Origin: Phytoactinopolyspora mesophila
GTDB lineage: Bacteria; Actinomycetota; Actinomycetes; Jiangellales; Jiangellaceae
Direction of reading: 5' to 3'
Assembly (NCBI RefSeq): GCF_010122465.1
Contig: NZ_WLZY01000001.1
Span: 930,001 to 994,000 of the forward strand
Length of the DNA stretch: 64,000 nt
How positions within the stretch are numbered: position 1 is the stretch's first letter; every line of letters starts with the position of its first letter. Shown here in pieces: positions 43,383-51,458 of this stretch. A program made the translations under genes and the position numbers. The notes beneath the pieces were generated by a model. That model had not been told where the DNA came from. It ran no database searches and saw only the letters and a list, made by a program, of their open reading frames with translations.

Positions 43383-44045
43383 ATGACGACTATGAGCGGA
43401 GCAGATGCGGCTACAAAACAACGCGAACCGGAGTCGCTGAGTGCGCTGCTCGGTGGCCGAAGCGGCACAGTCGATGCCACTGCACCGCCGGCCGCGTTCG
43501 TCATCGCCTGGCTTGCCGGTGGCGAGTCCATCGTCACTGGTGTGGCCGCCGCCGTAGTCGTCGCCCTGCTCGTCGCCGGATGGCGGCTGCGGCGCGGCGC
43601 ACGCCCCAGAGCCGCCCTCGTGGGTTTGCTGGGTGTGTGCGTCGCCGCGCTCGTCGTCCTGTACACCGGGCGTGCCGCCGACTTCTTCCTGGTCCAGCTG
43701 GCCAGCAATGCTGCCAGCGCGCTCGCCTGGCTGGTCAGCATCACGGTGCGGTGGCCCCTGCTCGGCGTCGTCGTGGGTGCGGTTCTCGGTCAGAAGACCC
43801 GTTGGCGCCGCGATCCGGACCTGCTCCGCGCATACAACCGGGGCAGTGTCGTGTGGATCTTCCAGTACGTCATCCGGGTGGCGGTGTTCGCGCCGCTGTG
43901 GCTGACCGATCAGGTCGTCGCGTTGGGGGTCGCCCGGATCGCGCTGACCTGGCCGCTGATCGCCGCCTGCATCGCGGTGTCCTGGTGGGTGATCCAGCGG
44001 TCGCTGCCGCCCGCCCACCCCGGCCTCCGCCACCCCACCGAATGA
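43383..44045 (+). CDS. DUF3159 family membrane protein
   Basis: A 220-residue actinobacterial membrane protein of unknown function. It opens with a soluble stretch ending SLSALLGGRSGTVDATAP, followed by about six hydrophobic helices. RWPLLGVVVGAVLGQKTRWR and RAYNRGSVVWIFQYVIRVAV are characteristic of the family. The ATG at 43383 has no SD. The TGA stop (44043-44045) lies inside a 44-bp inverted repeat that also covers the stop of the ferrochelatase gene on the other side of the monophosphatase gene. Confidence 0.8.
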   Translation: MTTMSGADAATKQREPESLSALLGGRSGTVDATAPPAAFVIAWLAGGESIVTGVAAAVVVALLVAGWRLRRGARPRAALVGLLGVCVAALVVLYTGRAADFFLVQLASNAASALAWLVSITVRWPLLGVVVGAVLGQKTRWRRDPDLLRAYNRGSVVWIFQYVIRVAVFAPLWLTDQVVALGVARIALTWPLIAACIAVSWWVIQRSLPPAHPGLRHPTE

Positions 44046-44084
44046 TCATGTTTGGTGGGTTTTCTCGCGCCTCACCATGCCTAC
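44041..44084. repeat. Left arm of a 44-bp perfect inverted repeat
   Basis: Identical in inverse to 44986-45029. It begins AATGATCATGTTTGGTGGG and includes the DUF3159 TGA stop. With the following sequence it also forms an imperfect local hairpin (CTCGCGCCTCACCA / TGGTGACGCGCGAG), so it can act as a terminator between convergent genes. Confidence 0.9.
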
Positions 44085-44117
44085 AGTCCTGGTGACGCGC
44101 GAGAGGTCCTGGTGAGG

Positions 44118-44930
44118 TCAGTCTGCCGTGTCGCGATCGGCTCCCAGGCGCTCGAGCAGCCCACGCAGTTCCTCAGCGATACCCGGCGCTGCCGCCATGA
44201 CCAGTTCCGCACCGGCCTCGACCCCGTGCAGGCCGCTGACGACGGCGCCGGCCTCGGCCGCCACCAGCGCTCCAGCAGCCAGATCCCACGGTTGCAGGCC
44301 ACGCTCGTAGTAGGCATCGAGCCGTCCCGATGCCACGGCACACAGATCCAGCGCGGCCGCACCGGCGCGCCGGATGTCGCGCACCGCCGGGACCAAGTCG
44401 GCCAGGATGGCGGCTTGCCGGGCACGGCGCCGGGCGTCGTACCCGAATCCGGTTCCTACCAGCGCCAGCGACAGGTCCGCGCAAGCGGTGACCCCAATCG
44501 GCTCGCCGTCGAGCAACGCACCCCCGCCACGTATGGCGGTCCAGGTCTCGCCACTCGCCGGATTGTGCACCACGCCGGCCTCGACGACGCCGTCGACCTG
44601 CGCCGCGATCGACACCGCGTACTGCGGAATCCCGTACAGATAATTCACCGTGCCGTCGATCGGATCGACGACCCACACGACGCCGGACTTACCGTCGACG
44701 TGGCCGCCCTCCTCGCCGTGAACCGCATCGCCCGGCCGGACCGAAAGGATCCGATCACGGATCAATTGCTCGGCAGCGGTGTCGGACTCGGTCACCACAT
44801 CGGTCGGCGTCGACTTGGTGGCCGCGACGGCCATTCGGTCCACCGCTTGCCGGCGCTCACGAGCTAAGGCGCCCGCTTCCCGGGCAGCACTGGCCGCCAA
44901 CTCGACCAGTTTCTTCGCATCAACCGTCAC
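44118..44930 (-). CDS. Inositol monophosphatase family protein
   Basis: Mg-dependent phosphomonoesterase of the inositol monophosphatase/SuhB/histidinol-phosphatase family, 270 residues. Motifs are DVVTESDTAAEQLI, the metal-binding HGEEGG (conserved Glu), the diagnostic VVDPIDGTVNYLYGIP, and the C-terminal YYERGLQPWDLAAGALVAAEAG with WD for the third metal. The GTG at 44930 has GGAG 8 nt upstream; reading further upstream would run into the inverted repeat. The substrate cannot be told from sequence. The gene is bracketed by 44-bp perfect inverted repeats. Confidence 0.9.
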   Translation of the reverse strand: MTVDAKKLVELAASAAREAGALARERRQAVDRMAVAATKSTPTDVVTESDTAAEQLIRDRILSVRPGDAVHGEEGGHVDGKSGVVWVVDPIDGTVNYLYGIPQYAVSIAAQVDGVVEAGVVHNPASGETWTAIRGGGALLDGEPIGVTACADLSLALVGTGFGYDARRRARQAAILADLVPAVRDIRRAGAAALDLCAVASGRLDAYYERGLQPWDLAAGALVAAEAGAVVSGLHGVEAGAELVMAAAPGIAEELRGLLERLGADRDTAD

Positions 44931-44985
44931 GCAATTCTCCTCACCAGATGACCCTTGCCAGGTTTTCTCGCGCATCAACAGGACG

Positions 44986-45029
44986 GTAGGCATGGTGAGG
45001 CGCGAGAAAACCCACCAAACATGATCATT
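44986..45029. repeat. Right arm of the 44-bp perfect inverted repeat
   Basis: Inverse complement of 44041-44084 without mismatch. It includes the TGA stop of the ferrochelatase gene (45025-45027) and with 44965-44984 forms an imperfect local hairpin. Confidence 0.9.
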
Positions 45030-46164
45030 TAGGTGCGGACGGGTGGGCGGGGGCATCCCAGCCACCCAGCGCAGGTTTCGCCGCGCGCAGGTTCCGGCAG
45101 CAGTCGACGGCGCATACGTCGGCGTCAGGGCCAGGTGGGCCGACGCTGGCCCGGTCAACAGCCTCGCCGCGCTCCACGGCCGCGCGTTCGAGCAGCAGGT
45201 CGATCACGGCGGCGACGAAGTCCGGGTGAGTGCCGACGGTCGCCGCGCGGGCAGCTTCGATCCCGAACTTCTTCGCCGTGTCCAAAGCCTCGGTATCGAG
45301 GTCGTACACCACTTCCATGTGATCGGACAGGAAGCCGATCGGCGCCATCACCACGGCGCGCGTGCCCTGAGCGGCCAGTGCTTCGAGGTGGTCGTTGACG
45401 TCCGGCTCCAGCCATGGCACGTGCGGCGGTCCGCTGCGCGAACAGTAGACGAGATCGTACTCATACTGGGCGCCGGTGCGCGCGGAAACCTGAGCCGTCA
45501 CCGCCTGCGCGACCGCCTCATGCTGTTCGATGTAAGCGTTGCCGTTCGCGCCCGACGTCTCGGCCATGGCCACCGGGATGGAGTGTGTGACGAACACCAG
45601 GCGAGCTTGCTCGGCAGCGTCCCTGGACAGTTCCCCCAACGCGCCGACCACACTGTCCGTGTTAGCCGAGACGAACCCCGGATGGTCGAAACTATGCCGG
45701 AGACGGTCGATTCGCGGCGCCGCCGGCCCGACCTCGGCTACCGACTCGGCCAGGTTCTCGCGGTACTGCCGGCAACCGGAGTAAGACGCGTACGCACTGG
45801 TGATGAAGGCCGCGACCCGGCCCATGCCGTCGGCGGCCATCCGTTTGACCTCGTCGGTGAGGTACGGATGCCAGTTGCGGTTGCCCCAATACACCGGGAT
45901 CGACAGCCCGGCTTCGGCGAGCTCATGTTGGAGATTGGCGACGAAAGCGCGGTTCTGGTCGTTGATGGGGCTCTTGCCACCGAAGGCGCGGTAGTGCTCA
46001 CCGACCTCTTCGAGCCGCTCACGTGGCACGTCCTTGCCGCGGGTGACGTTCCCGAGAAACGGGATGACGTCTTCTTGGCCTTCGGGCCCCCCGAACGACA
46101 CCACCAAGAGCGCGTCGTAAGGCGCGAGGCGGGTTTCCGCGGCATCAGCATCCAAGCTACTCAC
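45025..46164 (-). CDS. hemH: Ferrochelatase (coproporphyrin III type, 2Fe-2S)
   Basis: Inserts Fe2+ into coproporphyrin III in the actinobacterial/firmicute haem pathway (also called CpfC). The 379-residue product has ALLVVSFGGPEGQEDVIPFL, PVYWGNRNWHPYL, the active-site region LVFVTHSIPVAMAET and VMAPIGFLSDHMEVVYDLD. Cluster ligands are C131 (YSGCRQYRE) and a C-terminal CAVDCC (C351, C355, C356), as in mycobacterial enzymes. The SD GGGAGG fits GTG 46164. Single gene divergent from a lipoprotein gene. Confidence 0.95.
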   Translation of the reverse strand: MSSLDADAAETRLAPYDALLVVSFGGPEGQEDVIPFLGNVTRGKDVPRERLEEVGEHYRAFGGKSPINDQNRAFVANLQHELAEAGLSIPVYWGNRNWHPYLTDEVKRMAADGMGRVAAFITSAYASYSGCRQYRENLAESVAEVGPAAPRIDRLRHSFDHPGFVSANTDSVVGALGELSRDAAEQARLVFVTHSIPVAMAETSGANGNAYIEQHEAVAQAVTAQVSARTGAQYEYDLVYCSRSGPPHVPWLEPDVNDHLEALAAQGTRAVVMAPIGFLSDHMEVVYDLDTEALDTAKKFGIEAARAATVGTHPDFVAAVIDLLLERAAVERGEAVDRASVGPPGPDADVCAVDCCRNLRAAKPALGGWDAPAHPSAPK

Positions 46165-46227
46165 AATAAGATCCTCCCAAATTGCCGCTCAAGTGCCGGA
46201 CACAGGGTCCGACTAAGAGGTCGCCCG

Positions 46228-46248
46228 CGATTGTTATTGTCACAATCG
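46228..46248. promoter_or_regulatory. Palindrome between hemH and the lipoprotein gene
   Basis: CGATTGT-7 nt-ACAATCG, a perfect 7-bp inverted repeat in the divergent promoter region, also containing TTGTCA. It may control one or both genes; regulator unknown. Confidence 0.4.
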
Positions 46249-46282
46249 AGACGTTGATACTTCTCAGCTCGAATGGATTCGC

Positions 46283-47185
46283 GTGCGCCGTTCCCACACC
46301 TTGACGACCGCCACGGTCTTCCTTCTCGCGCTCACCGGCTGCGGCGGAACCGACACCGACGAGCCCGCGGCTGACAGCCAGTGTGAACTCGGCCCGACGG
46401 AGCTGACGGTCACTGATGCCGGCCGAGAACCACACAAGGTCATGCGGTTCTCGCCGACGGCCGGAGACACCGTCGAGACGGACATCGAGATGTCAGTCGT
46501 CACCGATATCAGCGTCGACGGCGACAGCGCCCCCACCCAGACCGGCCCACTGATGGTGATGGGGATCGTGTTCACCGTCGAGAACGTCGCTGAGGACGCT
46601 ATCGAGTTGTCGTTCGTCTATGACCATGCCAGCGCCGACAGCGACGAGCCGGCACTGCTCGACATGCTGGACAGCCTCACCGGAATCTCGGGAACGCTGA
46701 GCACAGACCACAGCGGTGCCTTTCTGGACGGCAACATCTCGACCGACGGGCTGGGCCCGGAGGCGGAGTCGTTGGTCGAGCAGACCGAGCAGCAGCTGGC
46801 CGACCTGACCGTGGCGCTCCCGGCGGAGCCGGTCGGGCCAGGCGGCCTTTGGGAAGTGACAAGTTCGTTCGAATCAGGCGGCGTGGCCTACTGCAATCAG
46901 GCGACGTACACACTGGCCGAGTTCGACGGTGAACGCTACGACCTCGATATCGAAACTACGCAGACGGTTCAGCCGACCACCATCGAGGAACACGGCGTCA
47001 CTATCGAGATTCTCCGCGGCTCAGGCAACAGTTCGGGCCGCAGTAGCGGCAGCCTCGACAGCCCGATCGCGGCGTCCGGATCGAGTACCACCACCACCCG
47101 CACCGAAATGCGGATCGAGCGGAATGGTTCGACCCAGTTCCAGGACGTCGAGGTCAGACTCGAGCTGGACATTCACCAGCGCTGA
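46283..47185 (+). CDS. Predicted lipoprotein of unknown function
   Basis: A 300-residue exported protein: RRSHTLTTATVFLLALTGC gives a clear lipobox with C20. The rest is acidic and beta-rich with ordered repeats of strand-turn segments (FSPTAGDTVETDIEMSVV, VEDAIELSFVYDHASADS, GGLWEVTSSFESGGVAYC) and a Ser/Gly-rich linker (GSGNSSGRSSGSLDSP) before a final strand. The overall look is of a surface beta-sandwich protein. The GTG start is set by the signal peptide. No operon partner. Confidence 0.7.
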   Translation: MRRSHTLTTATVFLLALTGCGGTDTDEPAADSQCELGPTELTVTDAGREPHKVMRFSPTAGDTVETDIEMSVVTDISVDGDSAPTQTGPLMVMGIVFTVENVAEDAIELSFVYDHASADSDEPALLDMLDSLTGISGTLSTDHSGAFLDGNISTDGLGPEAESLVEQTEQQLADLTVALPAEPVGPGGLWEVTSSFESGGVAYCNQATYTLAEFDGERYDLDIETTQTVQPTTIEEHGVTIEILRGSGNSSGRSSGSLDSPIAASGSSTTTTRTEMRIERNGSTQFQDVEVRLELDIHQR

Positions 47186-47213
47186 ACGCGTTCACGCCCG
47201 GCGGACACTAAAC

Positions 47214-47289
47214 TGCAGGACGTGACGTTGCGTCCTGCACGACGATGCCTCCAACACTCGGTTTGCAGGACATTGCGTTGCGTCCTGCA
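47214..47289. repeat. Two near-identical hairpins, 50 bp apart
   Basis: TGCAGGACG...CGTCCTGCA (47214-47239, 9-bp stem) and TGCAGGAC...GTCCTGCA (47264-47289, 8-bp stem) share the 25-bp layout and the GTTGCGTCCTGCA half. They lie after the lipoprotein gene and before sepH, and may be tandem terminators or binding sites. Confidence 0.6.
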
Positions 47290-47411
47290 GATCTGCCGGT
47301 GTGACGCTGCGCAGGGAAGCTAGTTGGAGACCTGGCTTCCATCCGGCGTGGCGGCTTGGTACAAAGAGCCGCACAAGCGACGATGGAGCCAGTAATGTCG
47401 GGAGGTAGACG

Positions 47412-48560
47412 ATGCGCGAGCTTCGCGTGACCGCGGTCAGCGAGGATGGCGCCTACTTGATCCTCTCCGATGGCCACGAGCAGTTCGCACTGCGTGCCGA
47501 CGAGCGCGTGCACGCTGCGATCCGAGGCGACCGAGCGAGGTTGGGACAGTTGGATATTCAGCTCGAAAGCCAACTGCGTCCGCGGGATATCCAGGCCCGG
47601 ATCCGGGCCGGCGAGTCGGTTGAGTCCGTCGCCGCGGCCGCAACTATGCCGCTGGAGAAAGTCCGGCGGTTCGCCGGACCTGTGCTGGCCGAACGCGAGC
47701 ACATCGCTCAGCGTGCCCGTCAGGCCAACCTCCGCCGGATCACCGGCGAAGGCCCGGTACGCACTCTCGAAGGCGCCGCGGCCGACCACGCGGCGGCGGT
47801 GGGCGCCCAGCCCGAAGCGCTCACCTGGGACGCATGGCGAGCCGACGACGGCCGCTGGAGAGTGCGCTGCTCCTGGCCAGCCGAGGGCGAAGAGACCCCT
47901 GATGACGACCCAGAATTCTCGGCGGTCTTCACCTTCGACCCCTCTGGGAGGTCGGTCGCGCCCCTGGATGTGAACGCGCGTGTCGTCGCCGGCGAGCCGC
48001 GACCCGAGCCCGAGCCTGAACCTGCCCCGGAGCCCGTATCCGCCGGCCCCGCTCGACTTTCCGTCGTCCACCCGCCTGCCAACGAGGTCGATGACGACGA
48101 CGAGTCCCTGCACGACGACCCGTTCGATGTCGAGGCCGAGCCCGCTCAGGCCCCGATCACCGCCCTGGTACGCAACGACGCCGACCCGGCTGACCTCGAT
48201 GACCCCGAGGATCACGAACACACCACGCCGATCGAGCCGGTTCGCCGACCGCGTCGCACGGGCCGTTACGGCCGCCCCGAGCGGCGCCGTCGCGAGCTGT
48301 CCGAACCGTGGGCCGAAGAGCAAGAGCCTGAGGAGCCGGCCGAAGATGTGGCCAGTACCGACCGGCTGCGCCTCAGCGACATCGCCACTCGTATCGAAGT
48401 CGAAGAGCCGGACGAACCCGAATCGCCGGAGGAGCTCGCCCCCACCGCTCAGGAGCCTCCGCCTCCCACTCCTCCCCCGCGCAGCACGTCTTCACGCTCG
48501 CGCCGGCCGAGTGTGCCCAGCTGGGACGAGATCATGTTCGGGCGCCGCAAGAACGACTAA
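47412..48560 (+). CDS. sepH: Septation protein SepH
   Basis: Actinobacterial cell division protein that binds FtsZ and stabilises filament assembly. The N-terminal DUF3071 domain (~1-200) contains MRELRVTAVSEDGAYLILSD, LRPRDIQARIRAGES with a helix-turn-helix-like VESVAAAATMPLEKVRRFAG, and EALTWDAWRADDGRWRVRC. The rest is acidic and Pro-rich. The C-terminus ends in a short basic segment RRPSVPSWDEIMFGRRKND, typical of the family. SD GGGAGG 6 nt before the ATG. Confidence 0.92.
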   Translation: MRELRVTAVSEDGAYLILSDGHEQFALRADERVHAAIRGDRARLGQLDIQLESQLRPRDIQARIRAGESVESVAAAATMPLEKVRRFAGPVLAEREHIAQRARQANLRRITGEGPVRTLEGAAADHAAAVGAQPEALTWDAWRADDGRWRVRCSWPAEGEETPDDDPEFSAVFTFDPSGRSVAPLDVNARVVAGEPRPEPEPEPAPEPVSAGPARLSVVHPPANEVDDDDESLHDDPFDVEAEPAQAPITALVRNDADPADLDDPEDHEHTTPIEPVRRPRRTGRYGRPERRRRELSEPWAEEQEPEEPAEDVASTDRLRLSDIATRIEVEEPDEPESPEELAPTAQEPPPPTPPPRSTSSRSRRPSVPSWDEIMFGRRKND

Positions 48561-48574
48561 AACTCGCACGGATA

Positions 48575-48590
48575 AGAACCCGCGGGTTCT
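48575..48590. repeat. Perfect 16-bp palindrome related to the 879-1042 element tips
   Basis: AGAACCCGCGGGTTCT, 14 nt after the sepH stop. Together with flanks (ATA before, AAG after) it matches the outer tips of the compound inverted repeat at 879-1042, but without the interior. Confidence 0.6.
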
Positions 48591-48591
48591 A

Positions 48592-48622
48592 AGGGCGTCG
48601 GGCCGGCACGGTCCGACGCCCT
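48592..48622 (+). terminator. Terminator hairpin of sepH
   Basis: AGGGCGTCGG / CCGACGCCCT, a perfect 10-bp stem with an 11-nt loop followed by TTGTCC. It directly follows the 16-bp palindrome. A TATAAG box at 48782-48787 further down may start transcription of the next small gene. Confidence 0.65.
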
Positions 48623-48867
48623 TGTCCGTTCTGGCCGCTGGTCCCGCAGGCCGAATCACCGAACGCGCGGCGCCAGACAGGATAGCCAAACGCCTCATTT
48701 CCGTGGGTGTAGGACGCATCGGAAAAAAGTTCTGAAAAAACTTCCGCCGAACATGTATCAGGCGGCCACCGGCGTGCTCTGTATAAGTGGGCGTCGTTGA
48801 CCACCTTGCGGCGCCCAGCGCGGTCCGGGTACCCCGGTCGCGTCATGCTGATGAGGGAGGAGCGGAG

Positions 48868-49035
48868 ATGGTGGCACGCCCTGAGCACCAACCCGTCGTC
48901 GTCTCCGCTCCATCGGGCCATGACGCGAATACCACTCTGGATCGTGAGCGGGCCCAGGACAGGGCCCGCGCCGTCGGGATCCTGACGATCAAACGGCGCC
49001 GACGCGGAAGGTATCGCGTCGTCCGGAGGGGGTAG
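48868..49035 (+). CDS. Putative small basic protein, 55 residues
   Basis: The ATG at 48868 is preceded by GGGAGGAGCGGAG, a strong SD. The product has an acidic/neutral N-terminus and a very basic C-terminus (LTIKRRRRGRYRVVRRG). TATAAG at 48782 could serve as its promoter. No family is recognised and codon usage is only moderately biased, so this is tentative. Confidence 0.4.
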   Translation: MVARPEHQPVVVSAPSGHDANTTLDRERAQDRARAVGILTIKRRRRGRYRVVRRG

Positions 49036-49075
49036 AGCGCCGGGGGGCTTTGCTCGCAGGATTGTTCAACAACGG

Positions 49076-49109
49076 GGGTGACGGGCGCGTGGGTATAGCA
49101 CGAACTTTC
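49076..49109 (+). promoter_or_regulatory. Possible promoter/operator of the ECF sigma gene
   Basis: TATAGC is followed by the palindrome GCACGAACTTTCGTGC (7-bp arms, 2-nt centre), about 130 nt upstream of the sigma factor start. Autoregulation is possible but unproven. Confidence 0.3.
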
Positions 49110-49228
49110 GTGCACGGGGGCACGCGCCCGTCGCCGACGGCATTCGTTCCCCAGGGGCTGGCCGTGGATAATGTCGCCCAGCAGCATTCCGGGACAGGCC
49201 CGGGGCGCAGACCCATCCGGGGGCACGG

Positions 49229-49843
49229 TTGGCGGACCGCTCGATCAGCGATCTGGTGCACGAGGCCAAGGCAGGCGATCAACGCGCCTGGCGGGAGATT
49301 GTCGACCGTCACGCAAGCCTGGTGTGGTCCGTGGTCCGCAGCCATCGGCTTACCGACCCAGACGCCGGCGATGTCTTTCAAACCACCTGGTTGCGCTTGG
49401 TGGAAAGCCTCGGCCGGCTCAACAAGCCCGAACAGCTGTCCGCGTGGCTGGTTACGACGGCCAGGCGTGAGTGCCTACGGCACATCAAACGGCGTGACCG
49501 CGAGTTCCCGGACCCAGAAGCAGTCGACGTGTCGGCCGATGCCGACAACGCCGCAGCCATGCTGCTGGGCGTCTCGGAGAACACCATCACCGCCCCTGAC
49601 ACCGCGATCCTGCGCCGCGAGCGAGACGGGGAGATCCTCGCCGCGTATCGCAAGCTCCCGGAACGGTGCCAGGCATTGCTCCGCTTGTACCTGGCGGAGC
49701 CGCCCCTTAGCTACAACGAGATCGCTGACATCCTCGGCCTGCCAGTGGGCAGTGTGGGACCGAACCGTGGCCGATGCCTTGCTCATCTGCGCAAGCTGCT
49801 GGCCGGCAACCACCAAGCCGCCGAGGCAGAAGGAGACGCGTGA
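49229..49843 (+). CDS. ECF-type RNA polymerase sigma factor
   Basis: A 204-residue group IV sigma factor: region 2 (GDQRAWREIVDRHASLVWSV, DAGDVFQTTWLRLVESL, LSAWLVTTARRECLRHIKRR) and region 4 (LPERCQALLRLYL, LSYNEIADILGLPVGSVGPN RGRCLAHLRKLL). The TTG at 49229 is the only start in frame before the conserved part. The stop overlaps the next gene (TGATG), so the two are co-translated. No zinc-binding anti-sigma factor is adjacent. Confidence 0.88.
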   Translation: MADRSISDLVHEAKAGDQRAWREIVDRHASLVWSVVRSHRLTDPDAGDVFQTTWLRLVESLGRLNKPEQLSAWLVTTARRECLRHIKRRDREFPDPEAVDVSADADNAAAMLLGVSENTITAPDTAILRRERDGEILAAYRKLPERCQALLRLYLAEPPLSYNEIADILGLPVGSVGPNRGRCLAHLRKLLAGNHQAAEAEGDA

Positions 49844-50337
49844 TGGATGACCCGACGGCGGCCGACCACACGCTGCTGGCCGACCTGCGTGACGCGCTGA
49901 ACCGCCTTGACCCCCCGCCGGCACACCTGCTGGACGCGGCTTACAACAGCCTCGATTGGATGGATGCCGACGCCGCGCTGGCCGAACTCGTCGCGGACTC
50001 CGCGGTTGCGGCGGGAGTGGCAATACGTGCGGCCCAGCCACCACGGGTACTCACCTTCGACGCCGGCGGCGCCACGCTGGTGGTCGAGATCCTGACCGAA
50101 ACACAGCGGTCCGGAGCGCAGCCGCGCAGGCGCGTGGTGGGCCAGTTGCTGCCCCCGGGTGTCGCCGACGTGGAGGTCAGGGGCACCGACGGCGCTCGTG
50201 TCCAGGTCCGCTCCGATGCCCATGGGCGCTTTCGCGCCACCGACGTGCCGGCCGGAAGCATCGCGTTCTCGTGCCGTTTCGACGACCCCGAGCGCAACCC
50301 GTTCGTCACCCGCTGGACCGGCCCCGGGCAGCAGTGA
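49843..50337 (+). CDS. ECF sigma partner protein with beta-sandwich C-terminus
   Basis: A 164-residue protein translated together with the sigma factor (SD GGAG, TGATG junction). The N-terminus is helical (LLADLRDALNRLDPPPAHLL, WMDADAALAELVADS). The C-terminus is predicted beta-rich, resembling a carboxypeptidase-regulatory/Ig-like fold (VEVRGTDGARVQVRSDAHGR FRATDVPAGSIAFSCRF). It lacks a HxxxCxxC zinc motif and a membrane segment. Proteins of this type often follow ECF factors in actinobacteria; whether it inhibits the sigma factor is not known. Confidence 0.65.
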   Translation: MDDPTAADHTLLADLRDALNRLDPPPAHLLDAAYNSLDWMDADAALAELVADSAVAAGVAIRAAQPPRVLTFDAGGATLVVEILTETQRSGAQPRRRVVGQLLPPGVADVEVRGTDGARVQVRSDAHGRFRATDVPAGSIAFSCRFDDPERNPFVTRWTGPGQQ

Positions 50338-50356
50338 CCCGCGTCCGGGAACCCGG

Positions 50357-51454
50357 CTAGCTGACCAGCAGCGGAATGAGCAACTCGTCTTCGCTCATTC
50401 CGCCGTGCAGGCCCACCATCTTGACCTCCGTGGGGAACACGCTTCGGTAACAGACGGCGAAACTGCCGCGGGCACACACCACGACGTCCCCGATCCGCTC
50501 TTGCACGCGCCCTTCGACGGCACCGAACCAACCGGCTTCGATGGCCTCGGCACGAGTAAGCACCGCGCCTCGCTCCCCCACCACGGCTTGCCATGCCGCC
50601 AGGACATCTGGTGTCGCGCCGTCCACGGTGTAGACGTGCCTGAACCGCGCCTCGCCGGCGATCAACGACGTGCCTTCGCGCAAGGCCGGAAGGTCGTCGA
50701 CGTCGATGCGGTCCTGCGCCGGCACATCCACCATGCCGTGGTCGCCGGTCACCACCAGCACCGTGTCCGCTGGCAGGGAGTCGTAGAGCTCTTCGGCGAA
50801 TCGGTCGACCATCACCAGCTGGTGCCGCCAAGCCGCGGACCGGCATCCGAGCTGGTGTCCGGTGCGGTCGAGGTCGGAGTCGTACACATAAACCAATGAC
50901 GGGTTCGCCGCCGATGAGCTTGCCGCCGCCGCGATCCGCTCACCGTACGAGTCGGCGGACCAGTAGGGCCCGCGCAGAGCGGCAGCGGTCAGCCCACTGT
51001 CGTGAAACTCTCGCTTGTTGACCACCCTGGTGGCTACGCCGGAGCGCTGGGCCCGCTCGAACAGGGACGGGTGGGGCTGGTAGGTGAGCGGGTCGATGGC
51101 CGGCTGCCACTTCAGTGCGTTGAATATCTCGTTGCGCCCTGGCACCCGGGACGTATAACCCAGGACACCATGCCGGCCGGGAGGCAGTCCCGTTCCCAGA
51201 CTGGTGAGGCTGGTGGCTGTGGTGGATGGCAGCCCGCACGTGATCGGCTGTGCCCGCAGTGACGACAGAAACGGCGTCTGCGCGGTGTGTGAACGGAACA
51301 GGTTCCATCCGAGACCGTCGATCAGCAGCACGCAGTAGCGAGCTGCTGGGGGCAGTCCAAGCGGATTCTGTTCGTCTGCGACACCCAACGCTCCGAGCGC
51401 GGAGGGGATCAGGTCAGCCAGGGATCGCTCCCCGTACTCGGGCAGGAGAGTCAA
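50357..51454 (-). CDS. Alkaline phosphatase superfamily phosphodiesterase/nucleotide pyrophosphatase
   Basis: A 365-residue metal-dependent hydrolase of the nucleotide pyrophosphatase/phosphodiesterase-like group. The first metal site is YCVLLIDGLGWN. The nucleophile is the Thr in GLPSTTATSLTSLGTGLPPG, followed by YDSDLDRTGH, VVTGDHGMVDVP and HGGMSEDE for the remaining metal ligands. No signal peptide, so cytoplasmic. It is separated by only 4 nt from the DUF5998 gene upstream and probably forms an operon with it. Natural substrate unknown. Confidence 0.88.
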   Translation of the reverse strand: MTLLPEYGERSLADLIPSALGALGVADEQNPLGLPPAARYCVLLIDGLGWNLFRSHTAQTPFLSSLRAQPITCGLPSTTATSLTSLGTGLPPGRHGVLGYTSRVPGRNEIFNALKWQPAIDPLTYQPHPSLFERAQRSGVATRVVNKREFHDSGLTAAALRGPYWSADSYGERIAAAASSSAANPSLVYVYDSDLDRTGHQLGCRSAAWRHQLVMVDRFAEELYDSLPADTVLVVTGDHGMVDVPAQDRIDVDDLPALREGTSLIAGEARFRHVYTVDGATPDVLAAWQAVVGERGAVLTRAEAIEAGWFGAVEGRVQERIGDVVVCARGSFAVCYRSVFPTEVKMVGLHGGMSEDELLIPLLVS

Positions 51455-51458
51455 ACTG

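Noticed and set aside
44931-45158. Extended monophosphatase start
   Set aside because: The extra codons run through the inverted repeat and ferrochelatase; GTG 44930 has a correctly spaced SD.
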